Of a stretch of DNA of 64,000 nt, positions 1-9,655 are shown piece by piece. Every line of letters starts with the position of its first letter. The first letter of the stretch is position 1. The stretch spans positions 62,001 through 126,000 of IMG/VR virus record IMGVR_UViG_3300042448_001840; one strand, given 5' to 3'. Both the position numbers and the translations under genes were made by a program. Under the pieces are notes generated by a model that was given only the letters and a program-made list of their open reading frames with translations, did no database searches and had not been told where the DNA came from. Source of the stretch: a virus.

Positions 1-864
1 GAAATCAAATATCAAAGGCTCATTTATGTCGTGGTCGGCCCAATTAATTAATGAGTTCTGTTCTGCACTAACTATGCTAGGGTCATTGACGATATAGCTA
101 AATTCTTCTTCGCTCCTATACACATCATCAGTTGGAGTAACCCTTAAGGCTTCATAGACAAAATATGTAGCCGGGTTAGAATCAATTAAGCTGTTAACAT
201 TTGAAGAACTTGGAGAGTTAACAAAACTGTATTCATAATTTATGCCAGAAATATCATTTTGTTTTTTTACAGCCAAGTTGTTATTGCCTATAAAGCCATT
301 GGAACGGTTAATGTTTACTCTGCTTGGCAGCCATTTAATTGGCCTGTCTTTTATCCTTAGTGAAGCAAAACCGTTTGTTATCATCGGGTTTTGATTTACT
401 TGAACTTTTTGCCAATCAATATAGTCTCCGTTTTCAAAAGAATCACCATTGTAAATTAAATCGTTTGAAGGACTAAGGCTGTACATCTGCAGGACTTTTG
501 TCTTTGAAAGTATTCTTTCTGAATACTTTTTTTCATTTTCTATCTCTGAAGTGAAAAGGTTAAACAAACTAACTGCTTTGGCATTCAAAAAATCAAGCTG
601 CTTAGCGGAAACATTTATATCATCTCTTATTGAATTTATAAATTTATTCATCTTAGTAGACGAAGGGGGCTCACTCTTGGTGAATAGTTCTAGAGAAGTT
701 TGCGGCGAATTAATCTTATCGTATATATCTTTTAGATTTTTATTGAAATCTTCTAGAACATCTTGCTTAGTTACATAGTCCCCAGCAGCCTGCTTCTTAA
801 GCATGTTTGCAATACTTAAAGCGATCTGATCATAGACTAAAGTTATTGGAGAAAGTTGTGTCAT
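1..864 (-). CDS. Peripheral baseplate/tail fibre-type structural protein, 3' end cut by window edge
   Basis: An open frame starts at the ATG at 864 (MTQLSPITLVYD) and stays open to base 1, so at least 288 residues are visible and the C-terminus lies outside the window. The first ~130 residues look helical, ending near LFTSEIENEKKY. They are followed by a beta-type segment with the phrase SLIDSNPATYFVYE (about residue 230), which resembles the entry strand of discoidin-like carbohydrate-binding folds in phage tail proteins. The layout of a helical N-terminus followed by a SEIxxxEK stretch recurs in the next upstream gene (874-3522), so the two look like distant paralogues. The gap between them is 9 bases, with no terminator. 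Position at the end of the baseplate operon suggests a peripheral baseplate or fibre-attachment part. The exact function is not recognised. Confidence 0.7.
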   Translation of the reverse strand, partial: MTQLSPITLVYDQIALSIANMLKKQAAGDYVTKQDVLEDFNKNLKDIYDKINSPQTSLELFTKSEPPSSTKMNKFINSIRDDINVSAKQLDFLNAKAVSLFNLFTSEIENEKKYSERILSKTKVLQMYSLSPSNDLIYNGDSFENGDYIDWQKVQVNQNPMITNGFASLRIKDRPIKWLPSRVNINRSNGFIGNNNLAVKKQNDISGINYEYSFVNSPSSSNVNSLIDSNPATYFVYEALRVTPTDDVYRSEEEFSYIVNDPSIVSAEQNSLINWADHDINEPLIFDF

Positions 865-873
865 AATTTTTCT

Positions 874-3522
874 TTAATTACTAGAAATTGCTTTAGTTAG
901 CTTATCATAATAAGGGTCATAGTTCTTTGTTTTTGCTTTAAGCATGACGAGATCTACGGCTCCAGAATAGCTTGTGTCTGGGACGTTCTTTCTCATGACC
1001 AATCTGAACCTAATAGTATCGGCCAAGTAGTCATAAAAAACAACTATTTCTCCCGCTACCTCTTTATCAAAGATAATATTTTTACCGTTTTGTATAAAAT
1101 AATACAATGAATTAGAATCCCTAAATTGAGGGAAGTCTTTAGTCCCAGTGTAATTTGTGAGGTTGATAGCCAAAGAGCCGTCTGGCATTTGAATCTTGAT
1201 TGGGGCGTACCCTGTCTGACTGCCCTGGAATATAGTCCCTATTAAAGGACTGTAGATAGCACTATTTATATCTTTATTGTTAATATGCGGTATATTCTGT
1301 AGTTGTATTCTGTTGAGTGCGTCGGTGCCACCAAAAGTTTCATTAGAATAACCATTGCTAGATGATGACTTTAGGGTTTCATCTAGTAAATTCAACCTAA
1401 AAAAATCAACATAATCTACGTTATAAAGTGACAGGTCTATTTGGTAAGCACAGGAGTATATTGAATTTTTTTCTAATTTAAAAACACTAATAGAATTATT
1501 GTCAGATATTTTGTAGTCAGATGGCTTTAGGGTCATACCATTTTTGTACAATACAAATGCATTACCCTTAAAAGGGAACCTGGTATTGGCCTGGTAAGTT
1601 TGTTCATCAAAAAATAAAACTTCTGAATCTATTTTTTCAACACCAGATTCAACTATAGGTGTCCAATCCGTTTCTGAAAAAGGAATATCTTTATTTGATA
1701 TAGATAGTTCATAAGAAATTGGATATTTTAAATCTAATTTAGAATCTATAATATTGAATTCATTATCATTTTTTATTATCTTAGATTTAATTGCTAAAGG
1801 ATACCCATTAAAGTTTATTTTCTTACTCATAAAACAAGACTTAAGAGATTGGCTAGGTTGAGTTTCGCAAAAATCTATGCTTTGTAGCGAGAAACTGTAC
1901 TCATAAGCATTCGATATTTCCTGAGTCACCAACTCTTTTAAGGTTCTATTCTTCCAAGCAAAGCTATTCTCTGCCCCAATTTCTCCATTAATTATATTAT
2001 TGTTTGAATTTTGTGTCGGCAAGAACATTGGTTTAGTAAAGTTGAATATTGAATTTACATTACTGTCGGTATTGACAAACACTGGGTTGTCAAATATCTC
2101 TCCCCTATCGCCAATCGCATTGATGAAGATGCTTCTAAATAAATTAGTTATAAGATTGTTTGGAAGAACATGAACTAAATCAGCTGAGAATTTTTCATTG
2201 ATATAATTATTTTGATAGTTTGAGGACAATATATTATCATTTATAATTGGATATTTATATGAATAATAATCATTAATCCTATTGTAAGGATTCTTTGAAG
2301 TCTGCCTAAAGCTATTCTTTTTTAAGAATAGATTATAAACTAAACTTTGAAGTTTATCTGTATTTTTATTTTTTATTTCTTTTACAAATTTAGCTGTGTT
2401 ATATAAATTTTTCGAATTTATTTCTGTTGCAATTGGCAGGTTTTCTGTCCTGGTATATGTTGGTTGATTAAATATCAGGATAACTTTGTTAACATTCTTT
2501 TTTGTAAATGAAATTTCCGTTGACCCCTCTATCAATCTAGGAGAAGACAGGACTCCGTATTCAGTTGATGCGTCAGAAGGTACCGGCATAATCGTGACAA
2601 TTTCATCGAATTCTTCCGAATAATTATTTGCCGAGAATTTACTTTCATCCAAATTAGAGAACAACACCACCTGTAGCAGCTGTAGTCCATTGCCATGACC
2701 GCCATCTATCAGTATGGAATCCATTGTCTGAGGGAAAGCAAACTGTAACTCGACAGCTGTTTGAGCCCCAAAAATATTTGCAGTAGAATAAGCAATATAC
2801 TTAGAGTAGTTAGACAGTTTTGAAGTAATAACTACAGGCGATTTAGCCGTTACGCTCCATGAGTCTGTGTAAACATTATTTATTGCAGAAGAAAAATCAG
2901 TATCAGTGGTTATATAATCGGCATAGTTAGATGTTATAGAGTAGCTTTGAATAAAATCTAAAGAATTTTTTGTATAAGTTTTTTCTCCTATTTTAAACAA
3001 GCCTAATTTAGTATCTATAAACCCATTCCCAGATTCATTAAAATTAATTCCATCCCTGTCTGGCAAGGGCAAGACATACCCGTCTGCCCTGTAATCGTTC
3101 ATAAAATTATCAAATTTTTCTACATAATTAGAATTAAATAAATCATCTTTGCCAGATATATATTCATAGTTATCTATATAAGATTCTAAAGCTTGAATAT
3201 CTTTTTCTATTTTTTGTATCTCTGAAGAAAAAACATCTATTATAGAATTAATAAACAAGTTAACCACATTGACAGACGAGTAATAAGACTTAGTCCTTAG
3301 GTCTGCATCTCTAAATATATCTATGAAGACTTGTTTATTCATTTCTGAAAGAGCGCCGAAGTTAGCCGGAGAAAAGTTTGCATCAGCTCTAAAGGAATTA
3401 AGCCTTGATATAAGTGAAGAAATATCTTGTTTACTTGTTTTTATTTCTTTTATTATAGAACCTATAGCTGATTGGGAATTGTTTGATAAAGTATTAATCA
3501 TCGATGGAAGAAATCTATTCAT
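874..3522 (-). CDS. Large structural protein, discoidin-like, peripheral baseplate/fibre region
   Basis: This 882-residue protein has an ATG start behind a strong GGAGG at the usual distance, overlapping the end of the upstream gene by 8 bases. Residues 1-130 are helical (SEIQKIEKDIQALESYI is coiled-coil-like). From about residue 210 the protein is beta-rich and Asn/Ser/Tyr-rich. The stretch SWSVTAKSPVVITSK ... MDSILIDGGHGNG resembles the jelly-roll or discoidin modules of phage tail proteins. No catalytic motif is visible. The N-terminal layout matches the truncated downstream gene, suggesting duplication. It is the third of four consecutive huge genes after the baseplate J-like gene, so a peripheral baseplate or fibre-connecting role is inferred from position rather than from a recognised family. 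Confidence 0.65.
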   Translation of the reverse strand: MNRFLPSMINTLSNNSQSAIGSIIKEIKTSKQDISSLISRLNSFRADANFSPANFGALSEMNKQVFIDIFRDADLRTKSYYSSVNVVNLFINSIIDVFSSEIQKIEKDIQALESYIDNYEYISGKDDLFNSNYVEKFDNFMNDYRADGYVLPLPDRDGINFNESGNGFIDTKLGLFKIGEKTYTKNSLDFIQSYSITSNYADYITTDTDFSSAINNVYTDSWSVTAKSPVVITSKLSNYSKYIAYSTANIFGAQTAVELQFAFPQTMDSILIDGGHGNGLQLLQVVLFSNLDESKFSANNYSEEFDEIVTIMPVPSDASTEYGVLSSPRLIEGSTEISFTKKNVNKVILIFNQPTYTRTENLPIATEINSKNLYNTAKFVKEIKNKNTDKLQSLVYNLFLKKNSFRQTSKNPYNRINDYYSYKYPIINDNILSSNYQNNYINEKFSADLVHVLPNNLITNLFRSIFINAIGDRGEIFDNPVFVNTDSNVNSIFNFTKPMFLPTQNSNNNIINGEIGAENSFAWKNRTLKELVTQEISNAYEYSFSLQSIDFCETQPSQSLKSCFMSKKINFNGYPLAIKSKIIKNDNEFNIIDSKLDLKYPISYELSISNKDIPFSETDWTPIVESGVEKIDSEVLFFDEQTYQANTRFPFKGNAFVLYKNGMTLKPSDYKISDNNSISVFKLEKNSIYSCAYQIDLSLYNVDYVDFFRLNLLDETLKSSSSNGYSNETFGGTDALNRIQLQNIPHINNKDINSAIYSPLIGTIFQGSQTGYAPIKIQMPDGSLAINLTNYTGTKDFPQFRDSNSLYYFIQNGKNIIFDKEVAGEIVVFYDYLADTIRFRLVMRKNVPDTSYSGAVDLVMLKAKTKNYDPYYDKLTKAISSN

Positions 3523-6500
3523 AAGTCTTTGTCCTCCAAGCTACACCATCTAAGTTTTGGATCTCGAACCCAACACCCGCAGTAATGTTCCTATTAACTA
3601 TATCATATATTTCTTCTATAGATTTAAAATTGTCTTTAACTGCGTCAGGAATCCTTATTATCACATAACCGCCCTTAGGATATGTTGTAGGGTTCATCGA
3701 ATAAATGTCCCAGTAAGAATTAACTCCATTGATTTGTCTTAATTCAGAGTAAGAAGTGACATCTGAAACAACGCCACCACCCTTGACCCTAACGTCATTT
3801 ATGTTCACAGAAGAATTTTGATCAGAATTTGTTATATAAACAACGCCTATAGGTAAAGCTATAGGATCATATCTATGGGAAAGCTTATTGAACATATTTT
3901 TATCAGAAGTAAAATGAACTGGATAAGAATTTGCATATTCAGATACTGCAATCTTCTTGTTAATAGACGGTTGATTGACTGGCCCCTCATACATTGTGTG
4001 GACTGGGTTACTTAATACATCTATCTTCGTCGGCATAAGGTATATGTATAGTGGTTTATTCTCATCTATTTTATCATAATTCAAGAAAGGATTAAGCGGC
4101 ACTTCTTCGCCCTCTACTTGGTAAATCCAAACCGTATTATCGACTATGGTGTAATCAACTTTTATCAAGTCAGAAGAAGCAACTATTGCTGATTTGAATT
4201 CTATGATGCCACTGTTCGAATCAATATCTTTAACTTCGCTGTATGGAAGCTCAAGCCAAGTGGAAGATGTATCTGCCCTTACATAGACTGTTAAGGCTGG
4301 AATAATTGCTGGCAATTTAGACTCCACCTGGTCGTCTATCGGCATGGTGTACATCAAGAGCGGTGTCCTACGAAGTTTTATTTTCTTCGAGGAAATTACC
4401 AAAGGTATTTCATTTTTTATATCTTTATTTTTATGACCAAAAATTCTTGAGAAATTGTTGGCAAGAATAGAAGCTGAAGTGTCATACGTACAGCTAAGAA
4501 CCTGACCAACGTACTTTGCTCTCCAGTCAGAGAAGGCATAATTCCTTGATAGGAATATGTTTTTATTAAAGGATCCGGCAGTTACCCTCAATGGCCATGG
4601 TTCTTTCCTGGTTATCGGGTCTGACATTTCTGTGATCTTTATCGCACTCGAATTACGGTACTTGACTGAATAGACAGGAGTGATCATTTTTGGGCTCAAA
4701 GATATAGGCTTATAAGTGTTTGTATTTTGTGCCCCGATATAATCTACAGACTGGTCTAAGTTGCCATCTGCGTCAAATGCCATTGTCGCAACGTAAATAT
4801 TGTTTACCCCTCTTGAAATAATATCGTTATAAGAAACTAGCTTGCCTATGAATTCTTTTTCTTTTCTATCATAGAACCCATAAACCAAACCATCATTTTC
4901 ATATGTATTATTATTAATTGATACGTAACCATACTTAATATCAAATGTGAAAGATGGATCATATTGGGTGGTACTTATTATGTCAGCGCCAACATCCTCA
5001 GGAGAAGGCACCCCGACCGGCTTGCCAGAAGAATCACACAAAAGAATTAAACCATCATTAACAGTGATCGAATTAACTTTTTCTATAAATTCTCCATCTG
5101 TATTAATTAAAGAATATGTATCTATTATATTTTCTTCAGATAAATAAGTATCTCTACCCGAATAATAAGTGGCAGATGTTTTTATTTTAAATCCACTAGA
5201 TTTAGGTTGAGTAGGCGTCAAAATATTTGGTACATTTCCATGATAAAACACTGTGCAAACAGACGAAGGTGTGACGGATTGAGCATTAACTTTTGACGTT
5301 ACTGAAATTAATTCAACTGATGTACCGTTGTCTATAGAAACAGCAACTGGGTTTGCAAAGTTGATCGTTATTCCATTATTTTGTATTGTATCTATTGTGT
5401 TTGGATCGCTCACAACCTGCTCGTTTAGTAGCGCATTAAGTGAAGTGTCTATTATAGGAGTCTGTGATGATAATGTTTTTGAGTAAGATTTTCCTAAATA
5501 ATTATAGGAAAAACTATCAAGTAATACGTTTTTGCCACTTAAATATCCAACGTTGTAATCAACACTGTACTCTGACAGTGAAGAAAGATTATCAAAGTTT
5601 TCAGTTAAATAAGCTGTTGCACTAATGTATACATCTGTTGTTTGTATCAAATCTTTATAAACTATACTTCTTTCAACTTCATCTAAATCTAAATTGATTG
5701 GATTTATTTCCTGATTCTCATCAGGCGTTGGGTTAAAGAAGGAAATGATATCTTCTGTCCAATTTTGACTAGCGTTACTCCATACATAAAACTTGTTAGT
5801 CAAAGTCGTATATATTAAGTGTCCATCAAGGGAGCTGACAAGTTTATTGCCTGACCAAGATAAGTTAACATCCTGGATTCCGTCTTGGTCCAGTAGCCAA
5901 TAGTTTGCAAGCTCTTCTATTTCTGGCTTGTCTATACTTGGGAAAGCTTGATGCACCTTATTGTAGTCAAAAGGTGTATCTTCTATAGAATCTTTTGGTG
6001 GTTCTGATGTATCTTTGGTTTTTAGATCTGCGGTAATGCCAACGATCCCAAATCCTTCCGCAAGACTGCCCCAAGGTCCGCCTAATTGTCTGCCATTGGT
6101 TTGTATCCTGACGAACATATTCTTACACGTTGCAGTAGAGACTCCAGCTAAATCTATCTCCAAATTATTTCCGACTAAGGTGACCCCATTGGTTGCCTTG
6201 TTTACAGCATAAGCCTTAAAGATGGTGTTAGCAGCGAATCTTTTTTGTCCACCCTGGATTGGATCTTCTGGCGAATAACCATAGCCCACCAACTTAACCT
6301 TATTCCACGGAGCGCCTTCTAATTTAATTCTTATCTTATTAACCTTTTGATAATTTTCTGGGTTTGGAATAGAAAAGAAAATGAAGTCTTCTATGGTTGA
6401 AGGAGAGTTTGAAACATTTCCCGTAAAAGAAATTCTTCTATATGATCCACCAGAATTAATTTGTGAAGCTTCAATCTGCTTAAAGACTGACTCAACGAAT

Positions 6501-9500
6501 CTACTTACGTCATGCTCTGCTGCAAGGCTAATTAACCTGTTGTAATATATCGGCTCATACCTGCTCCAAAACTTTATAACATATGCCATCAAAGATTTTG
6601 TTTCACTATCAACAACTCCATCCGGAGGATATAACAGTGGAACTCTTGGCACTGCGCCAGCCCCTAAAGTCCCTAACTTAACTCTTGTTTGGAATTCTTT
6701 AACAGCTGCTGACAAGCCGGCAGTGTACGTCGTATTGTTTTCTGGTTGTTCTTTTACTTTTGTCTTTGCGTTTACTAGAGTTTTATTCATGTTGTAAAAA
6801 CCAGCAACTTGCATAACACATTTAATATACTTGACGTATGGGTGCTTAGCCCCAACCCTCCAAGTCGCAATGGGGTACCCAGCCGTAGCTGCTTCTATAT
6901 CCCATGTGTATTCAAAGCTTTTAAAGTTCTGTGCACTTAGTTCGGATATAACCGGCAGTCTTCCGGACACATCAAGCTGTCTACCGGATACTATGTTGGT
7001 ACAAGGTACGTCTAAAACATTTTGTCCTTCAATTATAATTGGGTCAGCATCGGGTGCTGGGTGCGTTATTAGTCTGTTTGTTCCTGCGTAGTTTCTAGTG
7101 ACAGTACCGACAACTTTTACTGACCTTAATGCCCCTTGTGCTTTATAGGTTAAATTAAGTTTTGTTTTTACTGTTCCAGAAAACGCTAATGCTTTTTCTG
7201 TGGTTGATATTCTTGAATACTTTACGCCAAATCTAAATGGATATGATTTAAAATACGAAGAAGGACTTATCGAACTGTTTAGTTTTTTGTTTCCTCCAAC
7301 TTTTATCTCACCCATTTCCCTTACCTCATAAGGGCCATATCCTTCTGGTATATATAATTTGTTAGATATCTTTTCTGTAAATGCAAAAATCTTTTGATCT
7401 TTATTTAATAGCTTATATAAATAATATGAAGTAGAAAAATTTTCCAGCGTGCTAGATAGCACCTTTGATTGAACTAACTCATTGGCGGTAAAAGAAGGAG
7501 ACGAAATAATAATGTCAGGGTTTGTTATTTCAATATAAAAATCTGTGTTATTAGATACAACGCTTGGACTAATTAACTGTGAAGACAAGGAGCCTGGCAA
7601 TGATTCAGAAACTTTTCTTAAGTAGTACTTTTTTAAAGAATCGTCATTGCCCAAAAGATCTCTTGCGTATTGGACCGTTGATGAACTGTTAGAAATGTTT
7701 GTAAAGTATTTTGTTTTTTCATCATCCATCAAAGCTGACTGATCCATTACCCAAGATGACTCCCAGGGGCCAACAAAATTGTACAGAGAAGGTCTTAAAT
7801 CTATTTTTCTTGTGGCTTGGCTTCTGGAGTAAAGTGCATACATTAAAGAGTTATATAGAAGCTTAAATGGTCCCTCTACAAATCCTGGCATTGAATTGTA
7901 GTCTGACTGTTCATAGACAGAAGCTGATGCATTAATGTTTAGGACGTTTGGCTGATCATTTAGGTGGAATACACTATTGCAATATTCTAAAAATGAGAAT
8001 GAACAAAAAACTATATTACCTTGAGAAAGCTTATCGCCACTTGAAGTGAAGGTGAATGTTGCTCCAGCTGGTCTTTTTGCACCTGCAGTTGGGCCGACAT
8101 TGAAAAAAACTTTACTTTGATCAACGGAAACTATACTTCTATATGTGCCCTTTTTAACCCCAAAGATTCCATAATCTTCATTATTAAAAATTGTTGAATC
8201 AATATTCCATCCACCATTTTTATTTTCATCTAAAATATTTGATTCAAGATATTCGTAATATGAATCTACGACTTGCGCTTGAAAGCCAGCAACTTGTATA
8301 TCATTAAATACAAAAGGTTTATCTCCTGGGTACGAAGACGCGTCTACCAGTAACGTCCCGTTTTTTAACGTTACATATTCACTAATAAGATCTGTTGCTT
8401 TTTGGGTTAAGGCACTCGTAGGACTAAACGAAAGGATATCAAAATCAGCTAAACTGTCAACAGACTGTACGTCCACCATCCAATATCTTGCTTCTGATTT
8501 ACTTGGCTTGCCACCCTCTATCGACTGAATCCAAACCTTAGATTCAACCTCTGGATTTTCAAAAATATAATTTGACATGTTAAAAGCTGATTTTTGTAAT
8601 CTATAAAAAACATATGGATTTATATTTTCAAGTGCAGTTGTATCAGTAGAGTCATATAGGACTCCGACATTGACTGTCCTTTGCTTTATCTGACCTGACT
8701 CTTCTGCGTCTTTTGAGTTGTCCATGATGCCATAGTTGACTGATTGGTTTACTCTTGCTACTAATCTCCAGTTGAAGACCTCATAGTTTCTATTGTCGAA
8801 TAAAGCTTTTCTAGGAGCAAAAACTTGATAGCTGTTATAGTCTAGGTTATGAGAAAATATTTCAGAATATTTTTTATTAAACTTTTTTATAGAATAAATC
8901 TTTTTACTATGCTTTGATATAACGGAAGCTTCTTCTGCAACTTCTGAATAGAACGGAACAGCATTAATTGTTTCAACGTATCTTAATGTTTGAGATACCA
9001 CTTCTCCATCCTCATCAAGAATGATTTTATCGTAAACTAACTTTAAGTTTATTGGATCAGAAGAATCTAAACCGATGAAAACCCTATACGGTATTTCTGT
9101 ATTTGTAGAATTTGATTCAGTTAAATAAGGATCTAAAAGAATTTTATATTTTTTTCTTCCAGTATTCTTATCTATATATTCTTGGTTTTGAGAATCTATA
9201 ACTTTAATATTTATATTCTTGTAATAAGAAGCATCGTGGTAGTCGTCTAGATCATTAATGCCATAACCAGACGGAGCTGAAATAAAGTATCTACTAATAT
9301 AATAGTGATGTAGGAAGTCGTTTTCGTTCACTGAATCGGAATATATTCTTTCAGTAGTAAAATCTTTAGAAAGAAAAGTATCGCTGATAGTTAAATCAGA
9401 GGTGTGGAAATCTGTATTGCCGTCTTTGTCTTGCAGGATCCCCATCTCGTTGGCAAAGAATATTTTTGTTTCATCTTGTGAAACAATTTTGTTTTCTGCT

Positions 9501-9655
9501 ATCGTGTCAGATATATCTATAATCTTTAAATTGTCTATTGGGTTTAACGGCTGACTGGAAAAATAAGCTAACCCTGCTCCATTGCCTGGGATAAAGTTGC
9601 CAATCTTAACGGCTTCTTCATTCCCTATGGTTGTTATATTATTAAATTTTTCCAT
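3515..9655 (-). CDS. Giant virion protein with an internal peptidoglycan-binding-like segment
   Basis: This 2046-residue protein starts at an ATG in a TAATG overlap with the preceding gene, with AGGAAAG as ribosome binding site. It is mostly beta-rich, Ser/Asn/Tyr-rich sequence typical of phage tail proteins. Around residues 975-1025 it contains LSAAVKEFQTRV followed by PDGVVDSETKSLM. This is the pattern of a PG_binding_1 domain (a V-K-x-[FL]-Q helix, then D-G-x-x-[DG]-x-x-T). Shortly afterwards (about residues 1080-1160) is a discoidin-like stretch (FIFFSIPNPENY ... KIRIKLEGAPW). A domain that grips the cell wall would suit a baseplate-periphery protein of a contractile phage. No enzymatic motif was found. 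Unlike the upstream giant it has no [AST]TP tripeptides by eye. The family is not recognised, and the PG-binding call is moderate. Confidence 0.65.
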   Translation of the reverse strand: MEKFNNITTIGNEEAVKIGNFIPGNGAGLAYFSSQPLNPIDNLKIIDISDTIAENKIVSQDETKIFFANEMGILQDKDGNTDFHTSDLTISDTFLSKDFTTERIYSDSVNENDFLHHYYISRYFISAPSGYGINDLDDYHDASYYKNINIKVIDSQNQEYIDKNTGRKKYKILLDPYLTESNSTNTEIPYRVFIGLDSSDPINLKLVYDKIILDEDGEVVSQTLRYVETINAVPFYSEVAEEASVISKHSKKIYSIKKFNKKYSEIFSHNLDYNSYQVFAPRKALFDNRNYEVFNWRLVARVNQSVNYGIMDNSKDAEESGQIKQRTVNVGVLYDSTDTTALENINPYVFYRLQKSAFNMSNYIFENPEVESKVWIQSIEGGKPSKSEARYWMVDVQSVDSLADFDILSFSPTSALTQKATDLISEYVTLKNGTLLVDASSYPGDKPFVFNDIQVAGFQAQVVDSYYEYLESNILDENKNGGWNIDSTIFNNEDYGIFGVKKGTYRSIVSVDQSKVFFNVGPTAGAKRPAGATFTFTSSGDKLSQGNIVFCSFSFLEYCNSVFHLNDQPNVLNINASASVYEQSDYNSMPGFVEGPFKLLYNSLMYALYSRSQATRKIDLRPSLYNFVGPWESSWVMDQSALMDDEKTKYFTNISNSSSTVQYARDLLGNDDSLKKYYLRKVSESLPGSLSSQLISPSVVSNNTDFYIEITNPDIIISSPSFTANELVQSKVLSSTLENFSTSYYLYKLLNKDQKIFAFTEKISNKLYIPEGYGPYEVREMGEIKVGGNKKLNSSISPSSYFKSYPFRFGVKYSRISTTEKALAFSGTVKTKLNLTYKAQGALRSVKVVGTVTRNYAGTNRLITHPAPDADPIIIEGQNVLDVPCTNIVSGRQLDVSGRLPVISELSAQNFKSFEYTWDIEAATAGYPIATWRVGAKHPYVKYIKCVMQVAGFYNMNKTLVNAKTKVKEQPENNTTYTAGLSAAVKEFQTRVKLGTLGAGAVPRVPLLYPPDGVVDSETKSLMAYVIKFWSRYEPIYYNRLISLAAEHDVSRFVESVFKQIEASQINSGGSYRRISFTGNVSNSPSTIEDFIFFSIPNPENYQKVNKIRIKLEGAPWNKVKLVGYGYSPEDPIQGGQKRFAANTIFKAYAVNKATNGVTLVGNNLEIDLAGVSTATCKNMFVRIQTNGRQLGGPWGSLAEGFGIVGITADLKTKDTSEPPKDSIEDTPFDYNKVHQAFPSIDKPEIEELANYWLLDQDGIQDVNLSWSGNKLVSSLDGHLIYTTLTNKFYVWSNASQNWTEDIISFFNPTPDENQEINPINLDLDEVERSIVYKDLIQTTDVYISATAYLTENFDNLSSLSEYSVDYNVGYLSGKNVLLDSFSYNYLGKSYSKTLSSQTPIIDTSLNALLNEQVVSDPNTIDTIQNNGITINFANPVAVSIDNGTSVELISVTSKVNAQSVTPSSVCTVFYHGNVPNILTPTQPKSSGFKIKTSATYYSGRDTYLSEENIIDTYSLINTDGEFIEKVNSITVNDGLILLCDSSGKPVGVPSPEDVGADIISTTQYDPSFTFDIKYGYVSINNNTYENDGLVYGFYDRKEKEFIGKLVSYNDIISRGVNNIYVATMAFDADGNLDQSVDYIGAQNTNTYKPISLSPKMITPVYSVKYRNSSAIKITEMSDPITRKEPWPLRVTAGSFNKNIFLSRNYAFSDWRAKYVGQVLSCTYDTSASILANNFSRIFGHKNKDIKNEIPLVISSKKIKLRRTPLLMYTMPIDDQVESKLPAIIPALTVYVRADTSSTWLELPYSEVKDIDSNSGIIEFKSAIVASSDLIKVDYTIVDNTVWIYQVEGEEVPLNPFLNYDKIDENKPLYIYLMPTKIDVLSNPVHTMYEGPVNQPSINKKIAVSEYANSYPVHFTSDKNMFNKLSHRYDPIALPIGVVYITNSDQNSSVNINDVRVKGGGVVSDVTSYSELRQINGVNSYWDIYSMNPTTYPKGGYVIIRIPDAVKDNFKSIEEIYDIVNRNITAGVGFEIQNLDGVAWRTKTYE

